From NCBI GenBank assembly GCA_018242525.1, contig JAFEBS010000010.1, forward strand, positions 318,846-382,845: DNA of 64,000 bases. Direction: 5' to 3'. A model generated the notes under the pieces. It ran no database searches. It was not told the origin of the DNA and saw only the letters and a list, made by a program, of their open reading frames with translations. Below are positions 9,113 through 17,771 of this stretch, in pieces (position 1 is the stretch's first letter; each line of letters begins with the position of its first letter). A program made the position numbers and the translations under genes. Origin of the DNA: Planctomycetota bacterium. GTDB taxonomy: Bacteria > Planctomycetota > Planctomycetia > Planctomycetales > Planctomycetaceae.

Positions 9113-10173
9113 GAAACACCCGTTTTGAAGACCCTGGGGATCAGCCGATTCACTGCACCGTCGGGTGGGATCAGGTCTGCCAGTCGCTTGACGATGTCAT
9201 CGGGGCGGATTCCTTCGGCTTCTGCGTTGAAGTTGGTCAGGATCCGGTGTCGCAAGACCGGGGCCGCGACCGCCTGCACGTCTTCGACACTGACGTAGGG
9301 TCGCCCGTGCAGGATGGCCCGGGCCTTGGCGCCCAGGATCAGATATTGACTGGCACGCGGGCCTGCTCCCCAACTGACATACTGCTTCACAAAATCCGGT
9401 GCCTCGGGCGACTTGCGAGTCAACCGTGAGAACTGCATGGCATAACGGATGATGGAGTCTGCCACCGGGACGCGCCGCACCAATCCCTGCAGCGCGTTCC
9501 ACTCTTCGTAACTGAGCACTTTTTCGACCACAGTGTCGTTCGTGATGGTCGTCTGCCGGACGATCTCGAATTCTTCCTGTTCGCTGGGGTAATCCACCAG
9601 AATCTCGAACATGAACCGGTCCAGTTGCGCTTCGGGCAGTGGATATGTCCCTTCCTGCTCAATCGGATTCTGGGTGGCCAGGACGAAGAACGGACTGGGC
9701 AGCATGTGCCTCTGCCCACCGGCGGTCACCTGATGTTCCTGCATCGCTTCCAGCAGGGCAGCCTGCGTCTTCGGCGGCGTGCGATTGATTTCATCGGCCA
9801 GCAGTACGTTCGTGAAAACCGGCCCGGGCAGGAATTTGAAGGCACGTCCACCGCTGACCTTGTCCTCCTGAATGACCTCGGTTCCGGTGATGTCGGCGGG
9901 CATCAGATCCGGAGTGAACTGGATCCGGTTGAAGGACAAGTTGAGTGTGTCGGCCAGCGTGCGAACCATCAACGTCTTGGCCAGGCCGGGGACACCGACC
10001 AGCAGGGCATGCCCGCCTGCGAGCATGGCGATCAACAGTTCTTCGACAACGGCCCGCTGACCGACGATGACCCGCCCCAGTTGCTCCACGATGCGACGGT
10101 ACGCGGCCCCCAGTCGCTCCACGGAGGCCAGGTCACTTTCGGTCGGTTTGGCGTCTGTTGCGTTGTCTGTCAC
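9109..10173 (-). CDS. MoxR family AAA+ ATPase
   Basis: About 354 residues. It has Walker A GVPGLAKT (residues 60-67), Walker [11 protein letters not shown], sensor-type FVLATQNP and an arginine-rich lid region, all typical of MoxR ATPases, which act as chaperones for assembling complexes or maturing metalloproteins. The chosen start is the GTG at 10173, preceded by GGGAG at good spacing. The frame remains open further upstream, but that part reads through a palindromic repeat and is unlikely to be coding. It is the first gene of an operon with a cytochrome, a DUF1552 protein and a propeller protein. There is no DUF58 or von Willebrand partner next to it, which is unusual for MoxR and suggests a dedicated role for the cytochrome module. 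Confidence 0.9.
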   Translation of the reverse strand: MTDNATDAKPTESDLASVERLGAAYRRIVEQLGRVIVGQRAVVEELLIAMLAGGHALLVGVPGLAKTLMVRTLADTLNLSFNRIQFTPDLMPADITGTEVIQEDKVSGGRAFKFLPGPVFTNVLLADEINRTPPKTQAALLEAMQEHQVTAGGQRHMLPSPFFVLATQNPIEQEGTYPLPEAQLDRFMFEILVDYPSEQEEFEIVRQTTITNDTVVEKVLSYEEWNALQGLVRRVPVADSIIRYAMQFSRLTRKSPEAPDFVKQYVSWGAGPRASQYLILGAKARAILHGRPYVSVEDVQAVAAPVLRHRILTNFNAEAEGIRPDDIVKRLADLIPPDGAVNRLIPRVFKTGVS

Positions 10174-10279
10174 TCGGGACTCCCGTTTATTTTCAATCCG
10201 GTGGGATACTCTGAATGCGGTCGCCGTGTTCATTCCTCGGCGGCTTCTCAAATGCTTGCCGGGAATCAGGGAACACTTG

Positions 10280-10350
10280 CCCGACGCGCGAGCGAGGGAT
10301 TTGAAGTTGGACGCGTCATCGAGAAATCCCTCGCTCGCGCGTCGGGCTAG
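10280..10350. repeat. Palindromic repeat with core CCCTCGCTCGCGCGTCGGG
   Basis: The left arm (10280-10302) is the reverse complement of the right arm (10324-10346). Together they form a 23-base stem around a roughly 21-base loop. It sits between the MoxR gene and the polyprenyl synthase gene. Single copies of the same core occur at 45431-45454 and 52757-52781, so this is a dispersed family. It is read through by an open frame upstream of MoxR but is unlikely to be translated. Confidence 0.9.
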
Positions 10351-10389
10351 TATTCGTAGTGTACCGATCCCGGGCCCCGGCAAGACAAC

Positions 10390-11481
10390 TTAGAATGTTC
10401 GCTGAACGGCGAAATCCGCAATTTCAGACAGGATGCGTTTCGCGGGTGAATTTGGCAAGCCGTCAAGCTGTTGTCGCGCCTCGGCTGCCAGGCCCTGAGC
10501 TCGTCGACTGGTGTACTCGAACGCATCGCTGCGCAGGAAGTAGGGCGTCAATTGCTCGCGCGTCGTTTCATCAGGCTGACCGAGTAAACGACGGATTTCG
10601 ACTCCGTCCGCATCCGAAGCGGTCGCCAGCAGTCGAATCAGCGGGAGTGTCAGCTTCTGTTTGTCGAGGTCGCTGCCCAGTGTCTTGCCGGTCTTCTTCT
10701 CGTTCCCCATCAGATCGAGGACATCATCGGCAATCTGGAAGGCCAGCCCCAGCGAGCGACCATATTGTTCCATCGCGATGATGACGGCGTCATCCGCCTC
10801 GGCGTATCGGGCCCCCAGGTGACCGCAGAGGGCGGTCAATTCGGCGGTTTTGCCATCAATGATCCGGAAATAGGTGTCTTCGGTCAGATCAAGATTGCCG
10901 CGTTCCTTGATCTGCGACAATTCCCCCTCACACACCACATTGGTCGAATGCCCGATGCGACGGCAGGCGTATGTCGTTTCCAGGCTGCTCGCCAGGTGAA
11001 ACGAGTGAGTGAACAGATAGTCGCCGAACAGGACGCTCGTTTCGTTGTTCCAGCGGGCATTGACTGTGGCCACGTGGCGCCGCGTTTCGGCATCGTCCAG
11101 GACATCGTCGTGGACCAGGGTTGCCAGATGAATCATCTCCACGACGGCGGCCAGGATCTTGTGATCCTGTCGAATGCCACCGCAGGCTTTTGCCGCCAGC
11201 AGTAGCAGCATCGGTCGCAATCGCTTGCCACGGAACCGGGTGGAATGTTCGAGGATGTCGCAAACGTAAGGATTCTCACTGCGAAGCTCGTCGGCCAGGA
11301 TCTTTTCGGCATCGAGCAATTCCGCGCCGATGGCGGATTCGACCGCCATTAACACGGAGATGCTGTCCGCCTGCGGGTTGGCGCCGTTTGTGGGAATTGT
11401 TCCGGAAGCCGGGCTTTCCCGATCCTTCCTGGACACCAAGTCATCCTGCATCACCGCTTTGCCTGTGGCTGGATTCGTCAT
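10390..11481 (-). CDS. Trans-polyprenyl diphosphate synthase
   Basis: About 363 residues. It condenses isopentenyl diphosphate onto allylic diphosphates to make long-chain polyprenyl diphosphates for quinones or other isoprenoids. The first aspartate-rich motif (LVHDDVLDDAETRRH, near residues 123-137) and the second (LAFQIADDVLDLMG) are intact, as are the FRGKRLRP segment and GKTAEL. The N-terminus has about 40 extra hydrophilic residues. The ATG at 11481 is chosen, and an ATG 21 codons upstream is also possible. Chain length cannot be read reliably; octaprenyl or heptaprenyl synthase is likely. It lies 286 bases downstream of rplS on the same strand. Confidence 0.9.
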   Translation of the reverse strand: MTNPATGKAVMQDDLVSRKDRESPASGTIPTNGANPQADSISVLMAVESAIGAELLDAEKILADELRSENPYVCDILEHSTRFRGKRLRPMLLLLAAKACGGIRQDHKILAAVVEMIHLATLVHDDVLDDAETRRHVATVNARWNNETSVLFGDYLFTHSFHLASSLETTYACRRIGHSTNVVCEGELSQIKERGNLDLTEDTYFRIIDGKTAELTALCGHLGARYAEADDAVIIAMEQYGRSLGLAFQIADDVLDLMGNEKKTGKTLGSDLDKQKLTLPLIRLLATASDADGVEIRRLLGQPDETTREQLTPYFLRSDAFEYTSRRAQGLAAEARQQLDGLPNSPAKRILSEIADFAVQRTF

Positions 11482-11767
11482 TTCGCACCGTGATTTCCGG
11501 CTGAGGACTCGGGCAGATTCCACTCTTTCCCCAACCGCAGCCATGCTCGAAGGATTAACAGATTAGCGGCGAGGTAGTCGAAACGCCATCGCGGCAGAGG
11601 TCTGTTTGCGGTCAAACGCCAGATCGAAACCGGTCGATGAGTCACAGCGTTCGATTGCGGACGATTGACCTACGAAAAACGGGCGCAACGCTTCCGCTTG
11701 AATGACGGAATCGTTGTGCCCGTGGATCGATCCGGATCGACTGTGAACCACGATCGACGGAGGGAAC

Positions 11768-12181
11768 TCAGCTCGCGGCGCCGCCCTTTTTGGCAGCCTT
11801 CTTGGCCTGGTTCGCGGCTTCACGTTCGGCAGCATCCACGCGTTCGACCAGCTTGGTCGCCTTGCCGACGCGGTCGCGCAGGAAGAACAGCTTGGCGCGG
11901 CGGACCTTGCCGTGACGCTTTACTTCAATCTTGGCGATCTTGGGTGAATTGACGGGGAACGTTCGCTCCACGCCTTCACCGGCGACAATGCGTCGGACGA
12001 CGAAGTTTTCGCGGGTGCCGCCGCCGCGACGGGCTATGACGATCCCACTGAAAATCTGGATGCGCTCTTTGTCGCCTTCCTGGATCTTCGTATGGACGTC
12101 CACGGTATCACCGATTTCGAAGATCAACTTGTCCTTGCGGATGTGCTTCGACTCGACCAATTCAAGCAACTTGGGAATCAT
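11768..12181 (-). CDS. rplS: 50S ribosomal protein L19
   Basis: A 137-residue protein with the L19 pattern: [20 protein letters not shown] near the N-terminus, [45 protein letters not shown] and [12 protein letters not shown]. It sits at the interface of the two ribosomal subunits. The C-terminus has a lysine- and alanine-rich tail (AKKAAKKGG) beyond the core. The start is the ATG at 12181 ([10 protein letters not shown]), since a TTG six codons upstream is less likely. It closes the ffh-rpsP-trmD-rplS group. Confidence 0.97.
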   Translation of the reverse strand: MIPKLLELVESKHIRKDKLIFEIGDTVDVHTKIQEGDKERIQIFSGIVIARRGGGTRENFVVRRIVAGEGVERTFPVNSPKIAKIEVKRHGKVRRAKLFFLRDRVGKATKLVERVDAAEREAANQAKKAAKKGGAAS

Positions 12182-12286
12182 GTTTGTTTCCAATCTCAAT
12201 CAAGGGGCGCGACCCGCCCAACCGTCACTCAATTCAACTCCGCGACGGTCGTCCGTCAGCGCCATTAGTCAATTCACAATCTTTGT

Positions 12287-12982
12287 TCAATCATCGGTGC
12301 AGTTCCCCGGCAGGGAACCGCGCCGCTGTTTTGTCCGCTCCAGGCTTTGCTGTTGTCTCCAGCGATCAATCTCACCGTGATTCCCGCTGAGCAGGATGTC
12401 GGGAACCGCCATCCCCCGAAACTCGCGTGGCCGGGTGTACTGGGGATATTCCAGCATCCCGGACTCACTGAACGAATCGTATTTGCTGCTCGTTTCGTCT
12501 CCCAACACGCCTGGAATCATCCGAATGACTGTATCGATGATCAACATTGCCGGAACTTCGCCGCCATTGCAGATGAAGTCACCTGCCGAAATCTCCAGGG
12601 GTTTCAATCCCTGAGCAATTCGTTCATCAAATCCTTCATACCGGCCACACAACAACAACAATCGTTCGTACGTCGCCAACTCCCGGACCAGCGACTGGGT
12701 CAGCGGACGCCCCTGGGGCGTCATCATGACCAGTTGTCCCGGAGCGGCGGCATCCGCCTGGACCGCTTCGACACAGGCATACACCGGCGGGCAGGCGATC
12801 AACATCCCCGGTCCGCCCCCATACGGGGTGTCATCCACCGACTTGTGGCGATCGGTCGCCCAATCCCGCATGTTCCAGAGCCGAACGTCCACAAGCTGCT
12901 TCTCGATCGCCAGCTTCAGCAGACTTTGCTGAAGGTAGCTGTGAAACAGTTCGGGAAACAGGCTCAAAACATCGAATCGCAT
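12287..12982 (-). CDS. trmD: tRNA (guanine-N1)-methyltransferase
   Basis: A 231-residue SPOUT-class enzyme that methylates G37 of tRNAs using S-adenosylmethionine. Characteristic motifs are present: MRFDVLSLFPELF at the start, the DDTPYGGGPGM segment near residues 50-60, the LCGRYEGFDERI knot strand, GGEVPAMLIID, and the C-terminal LEYPQYTRPREFRG and LSGNHGEIDRWR. The start is the ATG at 12982; the frame extends 15 codons upstream without a better start. It lies between rpsP and rplS. No rimM gene lies between rpsP and trmD, although that is the common arrangement. Confidence 0.97.
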   Translation of the reverse strand: MRFDVLSLFPELFHSYLQQSLLKLAIEKQLVDVRLWNMRDWATDRHKSVDDTPYGGGPGMLIACPPVYACVEAVQADAAAPGQLVMMTPQGRPLTQSLVRELATYERLLLLCGRYEGFDERIAQGLKPLEISAGDFICNGGEVPAMLIIDTVIRMIPGVLGDETSSKYDSFSESGMLEYPQYTRPREFRGMAVPDILLSGNHGEIDRWRQQQSLERTKQRRGSLPGNCTDD

Positions 12983-13050
12983 CTCGCTGGACCACACAAG
13001 TCTAAGTACGGTCAAGTCACAGGACAAAGCCTGTCACTCGACACGCTGAA

Positions 13051-13410
13051 TCATTCCGCAGCCGCTTCCGCAGGAGCGGCTTCACCTTCAACCGCTTCAG
13101 GGGCCGGTGGAGCCGGTTCCTTGGGAGCAAGCATCGGGGGAGGTGCCGCGGCGACGCCGAAGCGGTTGGTCTTGACCTTCTTCACGAGGGTCGCTACCCG
13201 GTCCGACATGCTGGCACCAACGGAGATCCAGTAATCGACGCGATCCAGCTTGACGCTGACGCGCTTCGACTTGTCGGCGACCGACGTGTCATACCAGCCA
13301 ACTTCCTCGATCGCCTTTCCTTCGCGGTGGACTCGCGAGTCCATCACGCAGATCCGGTAGAACGGTCGATGCTTTCGTCCGATCTTCTTCATGCGAATTC
13401 TGACTGCCAC
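13051..13410 (-). CDS. rpsP: 30S ribosomal protein S16
   Basis: A 119-residue protein. The first 80 or so residues are a normal S16 (AVRIRMKKIGRKHRPFYRICV, EEVGWYDTSV, DRVDYWISVGASMSDRVATLVKK). The last 35 residues are an alanine-, proline- and glutamate-rich tail (for example PPMLAPKEPAPPAPEAVEG), longer than in E. coli. It lies between ffh and trmD on the same strand and helps assemble the 30S subunit. Confidence 0.97.
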   Translation of the reverse strand: MAVRIRMKKIGRKHRPFYRICVMDSRVHREGKAIEEVGWYDTSVADKSKRVSVKLDRVDYWISVGASMSDRVATLVKKVKTNRFGVAAAPPPMLAPKEPAPPAPEAVEGEAAPAEAAAE

Positions 13411-13465
13411 TCATCTCTCCTTCTGTCATAAACCAACGTGTTGACGAATCCCGGACGAAGGCGGA

Positions 13466-14944
13466 CTACCGATTCCGCTTCTTCTGTTTCTTGGCTTCCT
13501 TGCGAGCCTTCTTCTTCTTTTCCTCGGCCAGCTTCTGATCGGCGGGACCGCGCTTGGTGCTGCCCTTGACGGGTGCCATTTGTGCACCAGGGTTAAACAT
13601 GCCGCTGCCCGCCAGATCCTTGACGGCCCGCATGCGGTCCATCATGCCCATGCCGGACATCTTCTGCATCATTCCAGACATGTTCTGGAAGTCTTTGATC
13701 AATCGGTTAATGTCGGCCGGCTCAGTTCCGCTCCCGCGGGCGATGCGGTGCCGACGACTGCGGTCGATCCGGTCGGGATTGTTCCGTTCGAAGGGGGTCA
13801 TCGAACTGATGATCGCGTCGATCCGGTTCATGTCCCCTTCGGCATCGATATCCGGGTTGGAATCCATCAACCCGCCCAGACCCGGGATCATTTTCATCAG
13901 ATCCTTCAATGACCCCATCCGGCGAATCATCTTCATCTGGTTCCGGAAGTCCTCCAGCGAGAACTTGCCCGCGGCCATTTTCTGGTGCTGACGTTCGACT
14001 TCGTCGGCATCCATTTCACGCTGGGCACGTTCCACCAGCGAGACGACATCGCCCATTCCCAGGATGCGGCCGGCCATGCGGTCGGGATGAAACGGTTCCA
14101 GCCGATCCAGTTGTTCCCCGACGCCGATGAACTTGATCGGGACGCCGGTCACTTCCTTTACGCTGATCGCCGCACCGCCGCGGGTGTCACCATCGAGCTT
14201 GGTAAGGATGACACCGTCCAGTTCCAGGGCGTCATTAAACGCTTTCGCGCTGTTGACGGCGTCCTGACCGGTCATCGCATCGCAGACGAGCAGGATCTGA
14301 TCCGGTTGAACCTTCCGGTCAATCTGCTCCAGTTCGTTCATCAGATCGGCATCGACATGCAGTCGGCCGGCCGTATCGAAGATCACGACATCAATGCCGC
14401 CCTGTTTGGCCGCATTCAACCCGTTCACGCACACTTTGAACGGCGTGGTCCCCGCAGGAGGCTCGGAATAGACCGGCACGTCCAACTGCTGGCCGATAAT
14501 TTTCAACTGTTCGATGGCGGCCGGACGCTGAAGGTCGGCGGCGACCAGCATTGGTCGGCGGCCCTGTTCCTTGAGCATGCGGGCCAACTTGCCGCAGGTC
14601 GTGGTTTTCCCACTTCCCTGCAGACCGCACAGCATGATTTTGTTGAGTCCATCCCGCCGCAAGTGCAGCGAGTGGTCCGTCGGCCCCATCAGGTTGCAGA
14701 GTTCCTGATGGACGATCCCGACGATTTGTTGATCAGGACGCAGCGACTTCAGAACCCGCTCACCAACCGCCTCGGCCGTCACGCGCTGAATGAATTTCGA
14801 GGCGACGTCATAGTGAACGTCGGCTTCGAGCAGCGCTTTACGGACCTGCGCCAGCCCGTCGCGGATGTTGGCTTCGGTGAGCTTGCCACCTCGACCCAAC
14901 ACCGACAGCGCGGACTGCAGACTGCTGGTAATACCTTCGAACAT
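13466..14944 (-). CDS. ffh: Signal recognition particle GTPase Ffh
   Basis: A 492-residue protein that binds 4.5S RNA and signal sequences and delivers nascent chains to FtsY. The N domain covers residues 1-90. The G domain has the P-loop [10 protein letters not shown] (residues 107-116), [13 protein letters not shown], the DTAGRLHVD motif, [11 protein letters not shown] and FIGVGEQLD. The M domain carries a methionine-rich segment ([17 protein letters not shown]) and ends in a lysine-rich tail ([17 protein letters not shown]). The start is the ATG at 14944 ([10 protein letters not shown]). The open frame continues 45 codons upstream but that part lacks homology. It is the first gene of the ffh-rpsP-trmD-rplS group. 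Confidence 0.97.
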   Translation of the reverse strand: MFEGITSSLQSALSVLGRGGKLTEANIRDGLAQVRKALLEADVHYDVASKFIQRVTAEAVGERVLKSLRPDQQIVGIVHQELCNLMGPTDHSLHLRRDGLNKIMLCGLQGSGKTTTCGKLARMLKEQGRRPMLVAADLQRPAAIEQLKIIGQQLDVPVYSEPPAGTTPFKVCVNGLNAAKQGGIDVVIFDTAGRLHVDADLMNELEQIDRKVQPDQILLVCDAMTGQDAVNSAKAFNDALELDGVILTKLDGDTRGGAAISVKEVTGVPIKFIGVGEQLDRLEPFHPDRMAGRILGMGDVVSLVERAQREMDADEVERQHQKMAAGKFSLEDFRNQMKMIRRMGSLKDLMKMIPGLGGLMDSNPDIDAEGDMNRIDAIISSMTPFERNNPDRIDRSRRHRIARGSGTEPADINRLIKDFQNMSGMMQKMSGMGMMDRMRAVKDLAGSGMFNPGAQMAPVKGSTKRGPADQKLAEEKKKKARKEAKKQKKRNR

Positions 14945-15385
14945 GTTGCATAAACTCGGGTTCTGGAGGTCCGGAGCATGCCTGTTGCATGGCACCGCAT
15001 GAGCGGTGATCCAGGCGCACGGTGGCACCCAGGATCCGGGGCGAACCGGTAGAATAGCGGACGGTCGGCCAGTTGACAACCGGTGGGAGAATCGGGAATT
15101 GGCAAAAATGGCGAGTGGTGTAAAAACTCAGCCCCCAATGCTGGCACTTTCCTGCCGATTCGAGGGACGGGCGGGGGAGACTTTCAAAAGCCGGATGAGG
15201 CAACTGTTTCGGCTGCTTGCAACGTTCGGGGCGATGGACTAACATCTTCCGCTCCACTTTTAGGAAATGGCCGTCGATACCCGCAGAAATCGCCGCTGGC
15301 AGGATTGTCCAGCGTTTCTCGCAAGTTGGGGATCACTTGACGCCGGTGGATTCGTTACGGAATTGTGAGACTGGAGTGGTTTAAC
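14945..15385. other. Divergent promoter region between ffh and the small basic protein gene
   Basis: These 441 bases carry no recognisable gene. On the ffh strand the leader can form two short hairpins, ACCGC-TCAT-GCGGT and CATGC-AACAG-GCATG (around 14970-15010). Promoters for both directions presumably lie here. I looked for an SRP RNA next to ffh, but its conserved GGAAGG/AGCAGC core is absent. Confidence 0.4.
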
Positions 15386-15625
15386 GTGTCCATTGACAAG
15401 AGCTTGAAGCGAAAAAGTCGTCTCGCGCGCGTTCGTAGTGTGCTCACGCGCCCCGAGCGTATCGATCAGATGAAGGCCAACGAAAAGTGGGTCGAAGGAA
15501 CCAGTCCGTTTGGGATTCCCAAGACGCGCATCATCCGACTGGTCCTCGGGAAGAAGAAAAAGAAAAAGGCTGCTGACGGTGCCGATGGTGCGGCCGATAA
15601 GAAGAAGGCGGCTAAGAAGAAATAG
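15386..15625 (+). CDS. Small basic protein (TIGR04137-like)
   Basis: A 79-residue, very basic protein: SIDKSLKRKSRLARVRSVLTR at the N-terminus, WVEGTSPFGIPKTRIIRLV in the middle, and a lysine-rich tail (KKKKKKAADGADGAADKKKAAKKK). It matches the small basic protein family known from Planctomycetes, Verrucomicrobia and Chlamydiae, which is probably nucleic acid- or ribosome-associated, though the function is not established. The GTG at 15386 is chosen because GGAG lies about 10 bases upstream and the homology begins there. It is divergent from ffh. Confidence 0.85.
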   Translation: MSIDKSLKRKSRLARVRSVLTRPERIDQMKANEKWVEGTSPFGIPKTRIIRLVLGKKKKKKAADGADGAADKKKAAKKK

Positions 15626-15942
15626 TCAGCCAGCGGGGGCGACGCATCCTTGGCCGCAGGGAAATTACGGGCTGCTGATTCCATTCAGCAGCCACGATTC
15701 CCTGGGGGGGATGGGTCGAAACTGTGGAGGAATACCTGCGGGTGGTGAGAGGTTTGCCTGACGGCGACTGACTTGCTGCCCGTTGTGTTTTTCCGGAGCC
15801 TGAATCATTCAGGCGGCTTTGGCGGTGTCGATGTGCTTGCTGCGCAATCAGTTGCGTCGCGACGTCGATTGACCGTCGAACAGAATCTGCCAACTTTCTC
15901 GGGGAATGAGTCGTTACTCGTTCGATCCCAGGGAAGGGCGGC
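15626..15942. other. Intergenic region with two short hairpins
   Basis: No gene is seen in these 317 bases. A perfect inverted repeat GGCTGCTGA-TTCCAT-TCAGCAGCC (15670-15693) lies 45 bases after the small basic protein gene. A second, GCCTGAA-TCA-TTCAGGC, lies at 15798-15814. Neither is followed by a strong T-run on the plus strand. They may be weak terminators or RNA processing hairpins. Confidence 0.55.
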
Positions 15943-17652
15943 ATGATTCGTCAACTTCGATATTATGGCGGAATGTTCATCCGCGGGCGAATTCGCCGTG
16001 ACGCCCGACAGTTCGTGGGCCTGCTGGGAGATTGTCGAACGACCCAACGGCAGACGCTGGCCCGGATCATGGAATTGAACGCCGAAAGCTTCTATTCCCG
16101 CCGCCGCGGACTGACAGGCTCAATGTCCGTCGATCAGTTCCGGAAGTCACTGCCGATTTCCGATTTCGAAACGGTCCGGGACGAAATCGAGCAACTGAAG
16201 GAAGGGAATTTCCAAAGCCTGCTGGGGCCACGCAACAAACTGCTGATGTTCGCTTTGAGCAGCGGTACGACTTCGCAGGCGAAATATATCCCCATCACCT
16301 CGCAGTTCCTGAGCGATTACCGTCGCGGATGGCAGGTCTGGGGCATCAATGCCATGGACAGCCATCCGTCGTTGCACATGTCTGACATCGTGCAGTTGGG
16401 CAGCAATCACGATCAGTACCGAACCAGCAGCGGCACCCCCTGCGGCAACATCAGCGGGTTGGTGGGGACCATGCAAAGCCGCGTCGTCCAGACGATGTAT
16501 GCGGTGCCCAATCCGGTTGGTCAAATCGCGGATTCCGCGTCGAAGGGCTACACGGCACTGCGCTGTTCGTACGCCAATTCTCATGTCGGCCTGGTGATGA
16601 CCGCCAACCCAAGCACGCTGATTCAATTGTCCAAGACCGCCAACCTGCACATGGAACAATTGATCCGCGACATTGCGGACGGGACCCTGTCCACGAACTT
16701 TGACATTGATCCCGCGATTCGTGCTCAATTGAAGGGTCGCATTGGCCGCCCCGACAAGGAGCGGGCCCGTGAACTGGAATTGATCGCCGCCCGCACCGGA
16801 GCCATCATGCCACGGGATGTCTGGCCCAAGCTGAAACTGGTCGCCGTCTGGACGGGTGGCAGCGTTGGTTCGTACCTTTCCCCCATGCGCAAGTTCTTTG
16901 GCGACGTTCCCATTCGCGATCACGGCCTGTCCGCCAGCGAAGGCCGCATGACGATCCCTCTGGCAGACAGCACCGCCGCCGGGGTCCTGGACGTTGGTTC
17001 GCACTTCTTCGAGTTCATTCCTGAAGAGGAACACGAATCGCCCGACCCCACGGTCCTGGAAGCGCATGAACTGCAGGCCGGAAAGAACTACTTCATCCTG
17101 CTGACTACAGTTTCGGGACTATATCGTTACGACATCCGGGACGTGGTCCGCTGTACCGGATTCATGGGAACAACTCCCTTGCTCGAGTTCCTGCACAAGG
17201 GGGCTCATATTGCCAGCGTCACCGGCGAGAAACTGGCCGAATCCCAGGTTGTGTCGGCGATTCGCACCGGCCTCGACCAGCTGCGACTGGAAGTTCAACA
17301 TTACACCTTGTCGCCCGTCTGGGACGATCCCCCGAAGTATCGACTGCATATTGAACGGGGATGTATTCCCGTCCCGGAACTGCGACAGCGTCTGGCAGCC
17401 ACCGTGGACGCTGAACTGCAGGAATTGAACGTGGAATACAAGGAAAAACGTCAGTCGAGCCGCCTGGGATTGCTGGAATGCCTGGCCGTTCCCAACGGGA
17501 CGTGGGAACGTTTCATCAAGCATCGGCAATCGCGGTTTGGAGCCAGTCTGGAGCAGTACAAGCATCCCTGTCTGGTCCCTCAACTGACCTTCAGCGACAT
17601 GCTGGTCAACGATTTTGCACCGTCCGCTGAACGTGATACTCGAGCGGCCTGA
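15943..17652 (+). CDS. GH3 auxin-responsive promoter family protein (adenylating acyl-amide synthetase-like)
   Basis: A 569-residue soluble protein of the GH3 family within the adenylate-forming enzymes. The family activates carboxylic acids as acyl-AMP and, in plants, conjugates them to amino acids. Visible motifs are SSGTTSQAKYIP (phosphate-binding loop, residues 106-117), HGLSASEGRM, GLYRYDIRDVVRC (second ATP motif) and a GEKLAESQV hinge near residue 430. Length matches the family. The ATG at 15943 is preceded by GGGAAGGG. It stands alone, with a strong terminator directly downstream. The bacterial substrate is unknown. Confidence 0.9.
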   Translation: MIRQLRYYGGMFIRGRIRRDARQFVGLLGDCRTTQRQTLARIMELNAESFYSRRRGLTGSMSVDQFRKSLPISDFETVRDEIEQLKEGNFQSLLGPRNKLLMFALSSGTTSQAKYIPITSQFLSDYRRGWQVWGINAMDSHPSLHMSDIVQLGSNHDQYRTSSGTPCGNISGLVGTMQSRVVQTMYAVPNPVGQIADSASKGYTALRCSYANSHVGLVMTANPSTLIQLSKTANLHMEQLIRDIADGTLSTNFDIDPAIRAQLKGRIGRPDKERARELELIAARTGAIMPRDVWPKLKLVAVWTGGSVGSYLSPMRKFFGDVPIRDHGLSASEGRMTIPLADSTAAGVLDVGSHFFEFIPEEEHESPDPTVLEAHELQAGKNYFILLTTVSGLYRYDIRDVVRCTGFMGTTPLLEFLHKGAHIASVTGEKLAESQVVSAIRTGLDQLRLEVQHYTLSPVWDDPPKYRLHIERGCIPVPELRQRLAATVDAELQELNVEYKEKRQSSRLGLLECLAVPNGTWERFIKHRQSRFGASLEQYKHPCLVPQLTFSDMLVNDFAPSAERDTRAA

Positions 17653-17679
17653 GCGTCGAGACTGATTTCGATTCCGACA

Positions 17680-17714
17680 CGCCTGCGACGGCATCACCGT
17701 CGCAGGCGTTTTCT
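17680..17714 (+). terminator. Rho-independent terminator of the GH3 gene
   Basis: A perfect 12-base stem, CGCCTGCGACGG with CCGTCGCAGGCG and a five-base loop (17680-17708), is followed by TTTTCTTT. It begins 27 bases after the GH3 stop codon. Confidence 0.9.
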
Positions 17715-17771
17715 TTGAACGGTTATCTGTCGGGTTGCAAATAAAGATGTCATGTCTTATATTCGTCGGTG

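Noticed and set aside
14945..15060. Possible SRP RNA (ffs) next to ffh
   Set aside because: The conserved GGAAGG/AGCAGC core of bacterial SRP RNA is absent on both strands.
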